Positions 46,761-55,576 of a stretch of DNA of 64,000 bases are shown here, piece by piece. The notes under the pieces are model-generated. The model saw nothing but the letters and a program-made list of their open reading frames with translations, ran no database searches and was not told the origin of the DNA. Source of the stretch: Clostridia bacterium (GTDB lineage Bacteria > Bacillota > Clostridia > Christensenellales > CAG-314); assembly GCA_028703495.1 (NCBI GenBank), contig JAQVMT010000009.1:1-64000 (forward strand). Reading direction: 5' to 3'. Within the stretch, counting starts at the first letter, position 1; every line of letters starts with the position of its first letter. The position numbers and the translations under genes were made by a program.

Positions 46761-46830
46761 CGTGCTGTTTTATTTGGCTCATTGCTTATCTATAACCTCG
46801 CGACTTTTTTGTCATTTTTCTATCAATAAG

Positions 46831-46985
46831 TGCGGTTGAACACATAGGTTCGCCCCTACATTATTAAGGAAGATATGCATTATGTCAGCTCGAGAACACA
46901 GCGTTGTAAATGGAACACGGGCGAACACATAGGTTCGCCCCTACATAATTAAGAGAAATGTTTTTGCTTCGTGTCAGCTCGAGAA
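46831..46985. repeat. Duplicated unit with dispersed palindrome
   Basis: GAACACATAGGTTCGCCCCTAC followed by a TATTAAG.. spacer and GTCAGCTCGAGAACACAGC is present twice, offset about 85 bp. It includes two members of the window's palindromic repeat family. The rest of 46599-47045 holds only the terminator. Confidence 0.8.
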
Positions 46986-47045
46986 CACAGCATTGCTGTC
47001 TTGATAATTCTCTTCTTTGTTGTAAAAACACAGCGTTGACGACGG

Positions 47046-47999
47046 TTACTTTGTGAAATAGCCGATTATTTCGTTGGTTGTGGAGATTAGCACGAAGGAA
47101 GAGGGATATTTTTTAGCGATTCGTTCGAATGTGCCGATTTGTTTTTTGCTGATTACTGTCATAAGCACGGACTTGTCTCTGCCGCTGTACGCGCCTGTGG
47201 CTTTGGATACGGTAACGCCTCTGTTGAGCTTTTTAATGATGTCGCGGCAAAAGTCGTCGGCTTGCTCGGTAACGATTTCCACTCGATATGCCGTTCGCAT
47301 ACCTTTTAGAATTCGGTCGCAAACGGTTGTGGACATAAAGACGTTTATTACCGAATACATTATCGGATCCAGCGCATGAACGAATTTGACCGAGAGTGAA
47401 GCATCCTCATAGCCCGCAGTGTACTCAGGCCAAAAGACAATGAACGATGACGCTATTACCACGACGTCCATGGCAAAGCTCAACCATGCTACACTCATGT
47501 GCGGATTTTTCTTTTGTATGATGCTCGCAATCGTAAGTGTGCCGTCCATAACGCCGTATTTTTTTATGGTTGTGCCGAATACAAAGCCGCCAAGTGTTCC
47601 TCCGATTATCGCCGCAAATATCTTCGTTACCTTATCTCCGTTGTCCGCGATATACTGAATACAATCGGTTTTTCCGAGAATTACCTCGAATAAGCTCGTC
47701 GATACAGTCAATGTCAGCACTACCAACGTGTGATCGAGATCCAAGAATATGAAAGCCAGAATCAATACCGGAATGCTTATCAGAATTACCACAAAGCCCA
47801 TCGGGAATCCCGTCTTCGATTCAATCATACTTCCGATTCCGTACAATCCGCCGGGGGCGAAGTTATTCGGTATAATAAATACATAATATACAATCGCCGT
47901 CAAAGCGCATAATAATATTAATCCGCCGAATCGGGTAATCCATCCCAGTGGCGAACGATGTGGCAATTTAAAACGACTTCTTAATTCTTCCTTTACCAT
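47046..47999 (-). CDS. YitT family membrane protein
   Basis: 317 residues; AGGAGA before the ATG. Five to six membrane helices in the first 210 residues follow the DUF161 pattern ('FIIPNNFAPGGLYGIGSMIE', 'GGTLGGFVFGTTIKKYGVMDG'). The C-terminal 80 residues are the cytoplasmic DUF2179 domain ('DRILKGMRTAYRVEIVTEQA', 'GAYSGRDKSVLMTVISKKQ'). YitT proteins are widespread in Firmicutes; their transported substrate is not established. An array of about 51-bp repeats lies upstream. Confidence 0.93.
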   Translation of the reverse strand: MVKEELRSRFKLPHRSPLGWITRFGGLILLCALTAIVYYVFIIPNNFAPGGLYGIGSMIESKTGFPMGFVVILISIPVLILAFIFLDLDHTLVVLTLTVSTSLFEVILGKTDCIQYIADNGDKVTKIFAAIIGGTLGGFVFGTTIKKYGVMDGTLTIASIIQKKNPHMSVAWLSFAMDVVVIASSFIVFWPEYTAGYEDASLSVKFVHALDPIMYSVINVFMSTTVCDRILKGMRTAYRVEIVTEQADDFCRDIIKKLNRGVTVSKATGAYSGRDKSVLMTVISKKQIGTFERIAKKYPSSFVLISTTNEIIGYFTK

Positions 48000-48096
48000 T
48001 ACAATCTCCTGTTGCTAATTTGTGCAAGACTTGTTCAGCATTATTATGCGCACTCTTGCGCGGTGTTACGACATAAATATATTCAATTATGTTTGT

Positions 48097-48315
48097 GATA
48101 AGACTTACCCCAAAAGCGTAAGCGATATTATATTCGCTTCAGGTTCGAAGTAAGACTTACCCCAAAAGTTCAAGCGTTGTTGAGTTAACTTTATGTTTGA
48201 GATAAGACTTTTCCACAAAGCACTTGCCTTATTGATTTAACTTTATGTTTGAGATAAGACTTTTCCACAAAGCACTTGCTATTGATTTAACTTTATGTTT
48301 GAGATAAGACTTATC
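48097..48315. repeat. Array of five iteron-like repeats, 50-52 bp period
   Basis: TAAGACTT recurs at 48099, 48151, 48203, 48255 and 48305. The middle copies read GATAAGACTTTTCCACAAAG followed by CACTTGC...ATTTAACTTTATGTTTGA. The following nonamers (TTACCCCAA, TTTTCCACA, TTATCCAAA) resemble DnaA boxes (TTATCCACA) to different degrees. The array fills the gap between nifJ and yitT. Confidence 0.85.
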
Positions 48316-48349
48316 CAAAAAATAAACGGCTCGCAAAAAGCAAGCCGTT
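48315..48349 (-). terminator. nifJ terminator
   Basis: On the minus strand AACGGCTTGC pairs with GCGAGCCGTT (one G-U) and is followed by TATTTTTTGG, 23 nt beyond the nifJ stop. Confidence 0.85.
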
Positions 48350-48372
48350 ATAATCTTTGCATTGCTAAAAGC

Positions 48373-51300
48373 TTATTGATCGCTCAATTTCTTATACTTA
48401 TCAACTCTGGCTTTGGATTCGGCTTCGGCTTTTGTAAACAGCTTCTCGGCGATTTCGGGGTTGGTCTTCAAAAGGGATGCATAACGAGTTTCCTTTCTGA
48501 TAAACTCCTGATAGTCGCCCGTGGGCTCCTTACTGTCCATAATGAACGGGTTCTTGCCCTGTTCAGCCAAGTCGGGATTGAAGTGGTAGAGCTGCCAATA
48601 TCCGCACTCAACCGCCTTCTTGATTTCGGCTTGAGGATTGCTCATATCGATTCCGTGGTTGATGCAAGGCGCATACGCGATGATCAATGAAGGTCCCTTA
48701 TAGGCTTCGGCTTCCTGCATAACCTTGACAAGCTGAGCGGGGTTTGCACCCAGTCCGACCTGTGCAACGTATACATAGCCATAGCTCATAGCCATCATTC
48801 CCAAATCCTTCTTCTTTGTGCGTTTTCCCGCGGCGGCAAACTTAGCAACAGCGCCTGTGGGGCTTGCCTTACTCGCCTGTCCGCCTGTGTTGGAGTAAAC
48901 CTCGGTATCCATAACCAAAACGTTTACGTCCTCTCCGCAAGCCAAAACGTGGTCGAGTCCGCCGTAACCGATATCGTACGCCCAACCGTCGCCACCGAAA
49001 ATCCAAATGGATTTCTTGACAAGACAGTCCTTTGCTTTAAGTATTTCGGCTTCAAGAGCATCGCACTCACATCCGCAGTTTACGCATTGTTCGATAACGT
49101 CCACAAGAGTAGCCGCTGCTTTTTTACTGCCCTCGGCATCGTCCATGTTGTCCAGCCAAGCCTGACATGCGTTAATGCACTCCGTCCAATCGGGACATCT
49201 GCTCATCAATTCCTTAACCAAATCGACCAGGCGGTTTCTTCTCTGCTTATAGGCAAGGTTCATTCCGTAACCGAATTCGGCGTTGTCCTCGAACAAGCTG
49301 TTAGCCCAAGCGGGTCCGTGTCCCTCGGCGTTAACCGTGTAAGGACAGGTAGGTGCGCTTCCGCCGTAGATGCTCGAGCAACCGGTGGCATTGGCAACGA
49401 CCATTCTGTCGCCGAACAGCTGTGTTACAAGCTTTACATAAGGAGTTTCGCCGCAACCGGCACAGGCTCCCGAGAATTCGAACATAGGCTGTTTAAACTG
49501 ACTGGTTTTAACGTTAGCCGTACCCTCGAAGTCCTTAATAGGCAATTTGTCGGCAAATTCGTAGTTGGCTTGCTCATTCGTGTCGGCAAGATGAGTCATT
49601 TCCAAAGCCTTTACGGGACATACGTTGGAGCAGCTTCCGCAACCCGAACAATCGAGAGGATTGATCTGTATACGATAGTCGTAGCCCTTGATTCCCGTAG
49701 CGGGTTTGGTTTGGAAGCTCTCGGGTCTTTCCTTTCCTTCCTCAATCAAGTAAGGACGGACGCAAGCGTGAGGACATACAAGCGAGCATTGATTACACTG
49801 AATACACTTGTCCTTAACCCACATAGGAATATTGACGGCGATGCCTCTCTTTTCAAACTTTGTCGTGCCGGTAGGAACGATTCCCGAGGGATTGAATTTC
49901 GATACGGGCAACGAGTCGCCGTTTTGTGCCAAGATAGGCTTGATAAATTCTTCATAGTATTTGTTATCGACTTCCGCAGGAAGAGCCGCTCCCTCGGTGG
50001 TGGTTGCCCACGATTCGGGATACCTGACTTCCTCAAGTCCGCTGGAAGCGTTGTCAATAGCCGCAAAGTTGCAATCCAAAACCTTCTGTCCCTTCTTGCC
50101 ATAGGTCTTTACAACGGCTTCTTTCATATATTTTTCGGCTTGCTCATAGGGGATAATGTTTGCCAGCTTAAAGAAAGCCGCTTGCATTACCATATTCGTG
50201 CTCTTTGCCGAGCCTGCCTTTATTGCAAGGTTCAATCCGTCGATGATATAGAACTTCAAATGCTTTTGAGCAATTTGATTCTTAACGTGGGCGGGAAGCT
50301 TTTCTTCTAGCTCGTCTTTACTCCAAGAGCAATTCAAAAGGAAGGTTCCGCCGTTCTTGGCATCCTTAAGCATATCGTAACGAGTGAGGTAGCTGCTGTT
50401 ATGACAAGCGATAAACTCCGCCTGATCGATCAAATAGCTCGACTTGATCGGGGTAGGTCCGAATCTAAGGTGAGAAATTGTGATTCCTCCCGATTTCTTA
50501 CTGTCGTAAGCGAAGTAACCCTGCGCGTACAAATCGGTGTGGTCACCGATAATCTTGATGCTGTTTTTATTCGCGCCGACCGTTCCGTCGGAGCCCAAAC
50601 CGTAAAACAAACAACGCGTCGTTCCCTTCGTGGCAACGTCAATCTTTTCGTCCACGGGTAAGCTTGTGTTGGTGACATCGTCCACAATGCCGACCGTGAA
50701 GTGATTTTTGGGTTGCGCCGACTGCATATTCCTGTAAACGGCAAGAACCATCGAGGGATTGAATTCCTTGCTGCCCAATCCGTAACGTCCGCCAAGGACC
50801 TCCACGTCCACAACGCCGATTTCAGCAAGCGCACCGATAACATCCAAATACAACGGCTCGCCTATTGCGCCCGCTTCCTTGGTTCTGTCAAGAACGGTTA
50901 CAAACTTAGCCGTTTCGGGTAACGCTTCCACAAAGTGCTTAACCGAGAAAGGTCTGTAAAGTCTTATCTTCAACAGTCCGACCTTCTCTCCCTTTTCGGT
51001 AAGGTAATTTACCGTTTCTTCTGCGGCATCTGCTCCGCTTCCCATCATTACGATAACGTGAGTCGCATCCTTTGCTCCCACATAGTCGAACAGATGATAA
51101 GGTCTTCCCGTAAGCTTGCTTACCTTTTCCATGTACTTAGCCACGATTTCGGGGCATCTGTCATAGTAAGCATTCGCGGCTTCCCTGTTTTGGAAGTAAA
51201 TGTCGGGGTTTTGAGCCGTGCCCTGCAATTGAGGATGCTCGGGATTTAACGCGCGTTTGCGGAACTCGTCCACATACTGCATATCTAACAGCTCCGCCAT

Positions 51301-51867
51301 ATCGGCGTAGTCGATTTCTTCGATTTTGCTTACCTCATGGCTGGTCCTGAAACCGTCAAAGAAGTGAACAAAAGGAACCTTGGCTTCCAAGGTGGACAAA
51401 TGCGCAACCAAAGCCAAATCCATAGCCTCTTGCACGGAGTTGCTTGCAAGCATCGCAAAGCCCGTCTGTCTGCACGCCATTACGTCTGCATGGTCACCGA
51501 AAATGGACAGAGCGTGCGCAGCCAAAGCCCTCGCACTGACGTGAAAGACACAGGGAAGCAATTCGCCCGCAATCTTATACATATTGGGAATCATCAACAG
51601 CAATCCCTGACTGGCGGTAAACGTCGTCGTCAACGCTCCCGCAACCAAGCTGCCGTGAACGGCGCCCGCAGCGCCCGCCTCGGACTGCATCTCGGCAATC
51701 CTGATCTTTTGTCCGAATAAATTCAGTCTTCCTTTTGCGCCCCACTCATCGGCAATTTCTGCCATGGGTGAAGAAGGTGTTATGGGGTAAATCGCAGCAA
51801 CGTCGCTAAACGCATAAGCAACGTGAGATGCGGCGGTATTACCGTCAATCGTTATTTTTCTTGCCAT
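48373..51867 (-). CDS. nifJ: Pyruvate:ferredoxin (flavodoxin) oxidoreductase
   Basis: 1164 residues, the single-chain homodimeric form. It oxidises pyruvate with CoA to acetyl-CoA and CO2, reducing ferredoxin, the central step of clostridial fermentation. Domains in order: pyrimidine-binding domain ('YPITPSSPMAE'), transketolase C-like domain, gamma domain, a 2x[4Fe-4S] ferredoxin domain ('CIQCNQCSLVCPHACVRP', 'CSGCGSCSNVCPVKAL') and the TPP domain with 'CAGCGETPY', 'GDGWAYDIGYGGLDH' and 'DTEVYSNTGGQ'. GGAGG precedes the ATG and a consensus promoter lies upstream. Single-gene transcript. Confidence 0.98.
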   Translation of the reverse strand: MARKITIDGNTAASHVAYAFSDVAAIYPITPSSPMAEIADEWGAKGRLNLFGQKIRIAEMQSEAGAAGAVHGSLVAGALTTTFTASQGLLLMIPNMYKIAGELLPCVFHVSARALAAHALSIFGDHADVMACRQTGFAMLASNSVQEAMDLALVAHLSTLEAKVPFVHFFDGFRTSHEVSKIEEIDYADMAELLDMQYVDEFRKRALNPEHPQLQGTAQNPDIYFQNREAANAYYDRCPEIVAKYMEKVSKLTGRPYHLFDYVGAKDATHVIVMMGSGADAAEETVNYLTEKGEKVGLLKIRLYRPFSVKHFVEALPETAKFVTVLDRTKEAGAIGEPLYLDVIGALAEIGVVDVEVLGGRYGLGSKEFNPSMVLAVYRNMQSAQPKNHFTVGIVDDVTNTSLPVDEKIDVATKGTTRCLFYGLGSDGTVGANKNSIKIIGDHTDLYAQGYFAYDSKKSGGITISHLRFGPTPIKSSYLIDQAEFIACHNSSYLTRYDMLKDAKNGGTFLLNCSWSKDELEEKLPAHVKNQIAQKHLKFYIIDGLNLAIKAGSAKSTNMVMQAAFFKLANIIPYEQAEKYMKEAVVKTYGKKGQKVLDCNFAAIDNASSGLEEVRYPESWATTTEGAALPAEVDNKYYEEFIKPILAQNGDSLPVSKFNPSGIVPTGTTKFEKRGIAVNIPMWVKDKCIQCNQCSLVCPHACVRPYLIEEGKERPESFQTKPATGIKGYDYRIQINPLDCSGCGSCSNVCPVKALEMTHLADTNEQANYEFADKLPIKDFEGTANVKTSQFKQPMFEFSGACAGCGETPYVKLVTQLFGDRMVVANATGCSSIYGGSAPTCPYTVNAEGHGPAWANSLFEDNAEFGYGMNLAYKQRRNRLVDLVKELMSRCPDWTECINACQAWLDNMDDAEGSKKAAATLVDVIEQCVNCGCECDALEAEILKAKDCLVKKSIWIFGGDGWAYDIGYGGLDHVLACGEDVNVLVMDTEVYSNTGGQASKASPTGAVAKFAAAGKRTKKKDLGMMAMSYGYVYVAQVGLGANPAQLVKVMQEAEAYKGPSLIIAYAPCINHGIDMSNPQAEIKKAVECGYWQLYHFNPDLAEQGKNPFIMDSKEPTGDYQEFIRKETRYASLLKTNPEIAEKLFTKAEAESKARVDKYKKLSDQ

Positions 51868-51945
51868 TAGTATTCCTCCAATGTTTATATATGATGATAT
51901 CTGTAACAGCTATATGAATCAAATGTCCATATAAAACCAAAGTAC

Positions 51946-51974
51946 ATCATAACACCTATGTGTAAACTTGTCAA
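51946..51974 (-). promoter_or_regulatory. nifJ promoter
   Basis: Minus strand: TTGACA, 17 bp, TATGAT, about 80 bp before the ATG. No other feature is evident in 51975-52280 apart from the ribosome site of the next gene. Confidence 0.8.
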
Positions 51975-52303
51975 CCTCTTTTGCGCCTTTCAAATTCCTA
52001 TATTGCTTTACCTAATTATTAATGCAACGCAAATCGCAGGCTGTGTTTTTTATACGAGGCGTTGAGATATTTTTTACTTCGGCAGGGCATTTTGGACAAG
52101 GCGGTATCGGCGTATCGTTTATCGCTTTGCAATCGAAAAATTACAATTAAATATGTATAGGCATTGCGTTTATGGCAATAATTTCATCAAGGCTAAGCCT
52201 TAGAGATACTTTTTGCGCCCGACGGCATTTGCTGACGCTTTTGCATCGGCAATCGGGCTATTTGCTCGGAAAGAGTATCAATACGTTATTCAGGAGGAAA
52301 ATT

Positions 52304-52948
52304 ATGAAAGAAAAGACCGGTTTTAAAGAAAGAATCAAGAAGATCTATCCTATCTTAATCATCGCCGTGTGCGTGTTGGCTATCGGAGGAGTCGTGCTTT
52401 ACATGACGGTTTTCAATGTCGAAGAACCCGTTAATATCGTGGATAATACTCCCATCGATACCGATACTGAACCCGATGACCCCGTTGATGGCGGCAACGA
52501 CCCCGTGGTAATACCACCGGATCCCGTTTGGACCTTGCCCGTAGTCGACTATACGTTGGGAATGGATTACAGCAAAACCGAATTTACCTTCAATCAAACT
52601 ACCAAGGAATGGAAAACCCATCAGGCGGTGGACTTTTTGGTTGGCGATAAGAAAGAGGTGTACGCAGTATTTGACGGAACTGTCGAATCGGTGGATACTA
52701 CCGTGTTGGAGGGAACCACCATTGTTATTAACCACGGAAACGGGATAAAGAGTTACTATTCCTCACTTACTACCGATACTGCGGTTTCCGTAGGAGAAAC
52801 AGTAGAAAGCGGTGACCTCATCGGCTATGCGGGCGACAGCGGCTATTCGGAATTTATGGAGGGATCGCATCTTCACTTCGAGATGACTCTCAACGGAGCA
52901 TGTGTGGATCCGCGTAAATACCTCGATATTCCGACCGACGAGGCATAA
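52304..52948 (+). CDS. M23-family peptidoglycan-binding/peptidase protein, SpoIIQ-like
   Basis: 214 residues from ATG 52304 (AGGAGG 6 nt upstream); the ORF-track start at 52172 adds an unlikely tail. One N-terminal membrane helix ('IYPILIIAVCVLAIGGVVLYM') and an Asp/Pro-rich linker lead to an M23 (LytM) domain on the outside. The zinc ligands appear present: 'THQAVDF' (HxxxD, with Ala for the usual Gly) and 'HLHFEM' (HxH). The size and layout match SpoIIQ of clostridia, part of the mother-cell/forespore channel, but a vegetative endopeptidase cannot be excluded. No spoIIIA operon or spoIID is nearby. Confidence 0.8.
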   Translation: MKEKTGFKERIKKIYPILIIAVCVLAIGGVVLYMTVFNVEEPVNIVDNTPIDTDTEPDDPVDGGNDPVVIPPDPVWTLPVVDYTLGMDYSKTEFTFNQTTKEWKTHQAVDFLVGDKKEVYAVFDGTVESVDTTVLEGTTIVINHGNGIKSYYSSLTTDTAVSVGETVESGDLIGYAGDSGYSEFMEGSHLHFEMTLNGACVDPRKYLDIPTDEA

Positions 52949-53076
52949 TATTGACGACAAGGGCAAACACATAAGCTTCGTCCGCAGGTCGTACTCCTCG
53001 AAAATGAGTCGATGCTAATGCCGTATGGTATTAGAATACGGCGGATAAACAAATCGGCGTCAATAAGTATTAAAAG

Positions 53077-53113
53077 CCTCCCTTTGGCGATACTACCAAG
53101 GGGCGGTTTTTTT
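53077..53113 (+). terminator. Terminator-like hairpin masking the next ribosome site
   Basis: GCCTCCCTTTGG pairs with CCAAGGGGCGG (one mismatch, one G-U), followed by TTTTTTT and directly by the ATG at 53114. The stem contains AAGGGG, the only Shine-Dalgarno candidate for that ATG. It may end the M23 transcript or control the next gene. Confidence 0.65.
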
Positions 53114-53527
53114 ATGTTTTGGATAATTATTGCGGGATTTATTGCAGGTATTGCAGGCGGAATGGGACTGGGCGGTGGAACACTGTTGATTCCGTTGCTT
53201 CGACTTTTGGGCGTAGAACAGGAAATAGCTCAAGGAGCGAATTTGCTTTCCTTTATTCCTATGGCTTTGATTGTGCTGGCTCTACATGAGAAAAACGGTT
53301 TGATAAAGGCTGTCGGAACGGGAAAAATCGTGCTTTTTGCTATTATTGGCTGCATCGGAGGAGCGGTTATCGGCTTCTTCGTCGGAACTCTATGGCTCAA
53401 ATATACCTTTGCGGTACTACTCCTTTTCTCGGGTATCTGGCAAATTGTTTGCGTTCGCAAAAAGTCCGTAGAGAGTCGGGACGAACAGAAAAACGATGAC
53501 GAGATTAACGATACAAATGCACCGTAA
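53114..53527 (+). CDS. Half-size TauE/SafE (TSUP) membrane protein
   Basis: 137 residues from ATG 53114; the upstream start at 53012 would translate through the terminator hairpin and adds an unrelated tail. The sequence 'GFIAGIAGGMGLGGGTLLIP' is the conserved start of TauE/SafE (DUF81) permeases, and 'GCIGGAVIGFFVGTLW' the matching later helix. About four membrane helices are present, half of the normal eight, so it probably works as a dimer or with a second half-gene. TSUP members export sulfite or organosulfonates; the substrate here is unknown. The C-terminus is an acidic, polar cytoplasmic tail. Confidence 0.85.
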   Translation: MFWIIIAGFIAGIAGGMGLGGGTLLIPLLRLLGVEQEIAQGANLLSFIPMALIVLALHEKNGLIKAVGTGKIVLFAIIGCIGGAVIGFFVGTLWLKYTFAVLLLFSGIWQIVCVRKKSVESRDEQKNDDEINDTNAP

Positions 53528-53817
53528 ACATGAGGAAAAGAGCTTGATTATAATGCTTATTCATTTATTAATTCCTTCATCTTCATTATTCCTTTTCGGG
53601 CAGACGATCGGAATAAATAACTATAAACGAATAGAGCTTCGCTATTTAAAAAGAAGATTACGATTGTCCGGTAGCCCTTGCACACGTGAAAAATGTTAAT
53701 TATTACCAAATTGCAGGACAGTCTATACCCTATTTGTCCACCCGTATGTCACCTTTGCGATGTTAGAATACAATCAAAAAAACATATGTTTATTTTAAAC
53801 ATACATTGGAGCAGACG

Positions 53818-54333
53818 ATGGATTACAAAGAAAAGGCATTATGCATTACGATGGTCAAGCTTTTCAAGCGGGCGTCGGGCTATGCTAAATATATTGACGA
53901 TATAATTTATAAGAAGGCGATTTCGTCGCATTGCTTCCATTCCGCCTCAAAGACGACGTATGCGACTGCGGTTGAAATTGTAACGTTAACCAATCTAAAG
54001 AAAGAGCTGTTGTACATAAAGCTCTGCGTGGACAGAGCCTTTTCCTCGTTTACCGTCAACGAAAAGAAATATTTTGTTTTGCGGTTTATCGACAGACAAC
54101 CGCCGGTGGTGATTTTAAAAACACTGAACGTGCGCGAAAGGTCGTTTTACCGCATACAAGCCAATGTTTTTGCCACGCTTTTTCGTGAAATTTGCGAGGA
54201 CGGTTACAGCTTGGATTACATAAAGGATAATCTTTATAAAGAGAAGTGGATTCGCGATATTACCGAAAACACTATCGAGGCTTGCCGCCTTTCGCACCAA
54301 AGATACAGTAATATCAAAGGCTTTTTTAAGTAG
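53818..54333 (+). CDS. Sigma-70 region 4-like/ArpU-type regulator
   Basis: 171 residues from ATG 53818 (GGAG 6 nt upstream). The N-terminal half is basic and helical. Residues about 80-125 ('FTVNEKKYFVLRFIDRQPPVV', then 'LNVRERSFYRIQANVFATL') follow the pattern of sigma-70 region 4 or of phage late regulators of the ArpU/RinA type. Being the last + strand gene before the phage head genes, it may control them, but a minus-strand gene and over 1 kb lie between. Family assignment is tentative. The gap 53528-53817 holds no other credible gene. Confidence 0.55.
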   Translation: MDYKEKALCITMVKLFKRASGYAKYIDDIIYKKAISSHCFHSASKTTYATAVEIVTLTNLKKELLYIKLCVDRAFSSFTVNEKKYFVLRFIDRQPPVVILKTLNVRERSFYRIQANVFATLFREICEDGYSLDYIKDNLYKEKWIRDITENTIEACRLSHQRYSNIKGFFK

Positions 54334-54346
54334 AAGGTATAATGAC

Positions 54347-55204
54347 CTAGCCTTCGTCGGCTGATTTACGTTTGTTCGAAAACAGCTTGAGTATGGCGAT
54401 AAGGCAGGGTAATCCGCTTATTGCAAGCACTATCATAACCAAATTGTCGTTGCTTTCGGGTTGGCTTTGGCTTTCGGGGTCTGTGGCGGTTGGTTGTATG
54501 TCGTCGGCTTTTGGATACGGCTCTAAAAAAAGTGCACTTAAACAGTCGCTGTCAATGTATCCGAAATCGTTGGCTACGCTTACATAATAAAAGGTCTTGC
54601 TTTCGATGAAAACCTTGCCAATGTATAGCACGTTTTGACCGTAGAGCAACGTCCCGCTTACCGCCGCAAGCTGTTTGTCGGCGTATAGCTTGGCGTTTCC
54701 TCCTATTACCGTCAGTTGCTTTTGCGGATAGTAGGGAGCTTGTGCGTTTGTTACCTCCTTAACGTCTTCCGCCAAGCAATAGCCGTAAAGCTTGTAAAAG
54801 CCGTCGGTGTTGTCAAATACGGAAATCTGCAAAAAAGCTCCCGACTTTCCCTTGAGCTGCGCGTAAAAGCCCGATTCCAAGTAGAATAGTAAATTGTCAG
54901 ACGTTGCTACGGGATTTAGATAGAATCCCGCCTTTTCACTTGTTATGCGCACATAGGACGTGCTTTCGGAAGCGGAAAGGCTGTTGCTCTCGGACTCGGA
55001 AAAGTAACACGAATATTCGAGCGGTAATAGAAAGCGTTCGCACTCGGACGAGGAAAGGCTGTTAAGATTCTCGGGCTCTGATAAGTAACACGAATATTCG
55101 AGCGGCGAAATATGCGCAAGCAACGGGAACAAGGTAAAGGCGATTGTCGTAAGTGTGATAACAATCAGTATCACAATAGTTTTGAGTATTGAAAACAATG
55201 GCAT
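54347..55204 (-). CDS. Membrane protein with predicted SH3-like external domain
   Basis: 285 residues. Membrane helices occur at both ends (about 8-30, and 'LVMIVLAISGLPCLIAILKLF' near 255-275), with the middle outside the cell. The centre (about 85-230) has beta-rich patterns of bacterial SH3 domains ('FYLNPVATSDNLLFYLESG', 'YYVSVANDFGYIDSDCL'). Near the N-terminus a Ser/Glu-rich block with PLEYSCY is duplicated in tandem, in frame. It lies opposite the regulator gene, 13 bp from its end, with no terminator visible between them. Cell-wall binding is a guess from the fold. Confidence 0.65.
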   Translation of the reverse strand: MPLFSILKTIVILIVITLTTIAFTLFPLLAHISPLEYSCYLSEPENLNSLSSSECERFLLPLEYSCYFSESESNSLSASESTSYVRITSEKAGFYLNPVATSDNLLFYLESGFYAQLKGKSGAFLQISVFDNTDGFYKLYGYCLAEDVKEVTNAQAPYYPQKQLTVIGGNAKLYADKQLAAVSGTLLYGQNVLYIGKVFIESKTFYYVSVANDFGYIDSDCLSALFLEPYPKADDIQPTATDPESQSQPESNDNLVMIVLAISGLPCLIAILKLFSNKRKSADEG

Positions 55205-55576
55205 GATGTTCCCCCTGTGTTCACGAAAGTCGGTGTTTGCGTATGAGTTTTGTACATATAGTTGTTTGCTTTAGAGTAAAGCCGTCATACTTGCACTCAT
55301 TTGTCGCACTCAAGCAATTGAAGTTGTATGCTTTTTGGAAATGCCATTATGCGAAATAATGATGTCGCACTCAAGCAATTGCTGTTTTTTGCTATATGGT
55401 AAAGCCGACATATTTGGGCGTGAGCTGTTAATTTAGTTTTAGCAACCGAGGAACGCTTTGTATAAAGCGTATCATAAGGCGTTATTACCGCTCTGGTTTG
55501 CGTTTGGCAAGATTATACATTACTCTTGTATGCAAATATTGCGGTAATATTGTTGTTTATGTGTTTTTAGGGCGAT
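55205..55576. other. Gene-free gap with direct repeat
   Basis: GTCGCACTCAAGCAATTG is present at about 55304 and 55369. Nothing else recognisable; no clear promoter for the terminase gene. Confidence 0.6.

Noticed and set aside
48097-48315. CRISPR array
   Set aside because: Units are tandem with similar whole sequence rather than identical repeats with unrelated spacers; no cas genes in the window.
48949-50310. 453-codon ORF on the + strand
   Set aside because: Antisense to nifJ, no ribosome site or recognisable domain.
53496-53699. 67-codon ORF after the TauE/SafE gene
   Set aside because: Overlaps that gene's end in another frame, lacks a ribosome site and any domain pattern.
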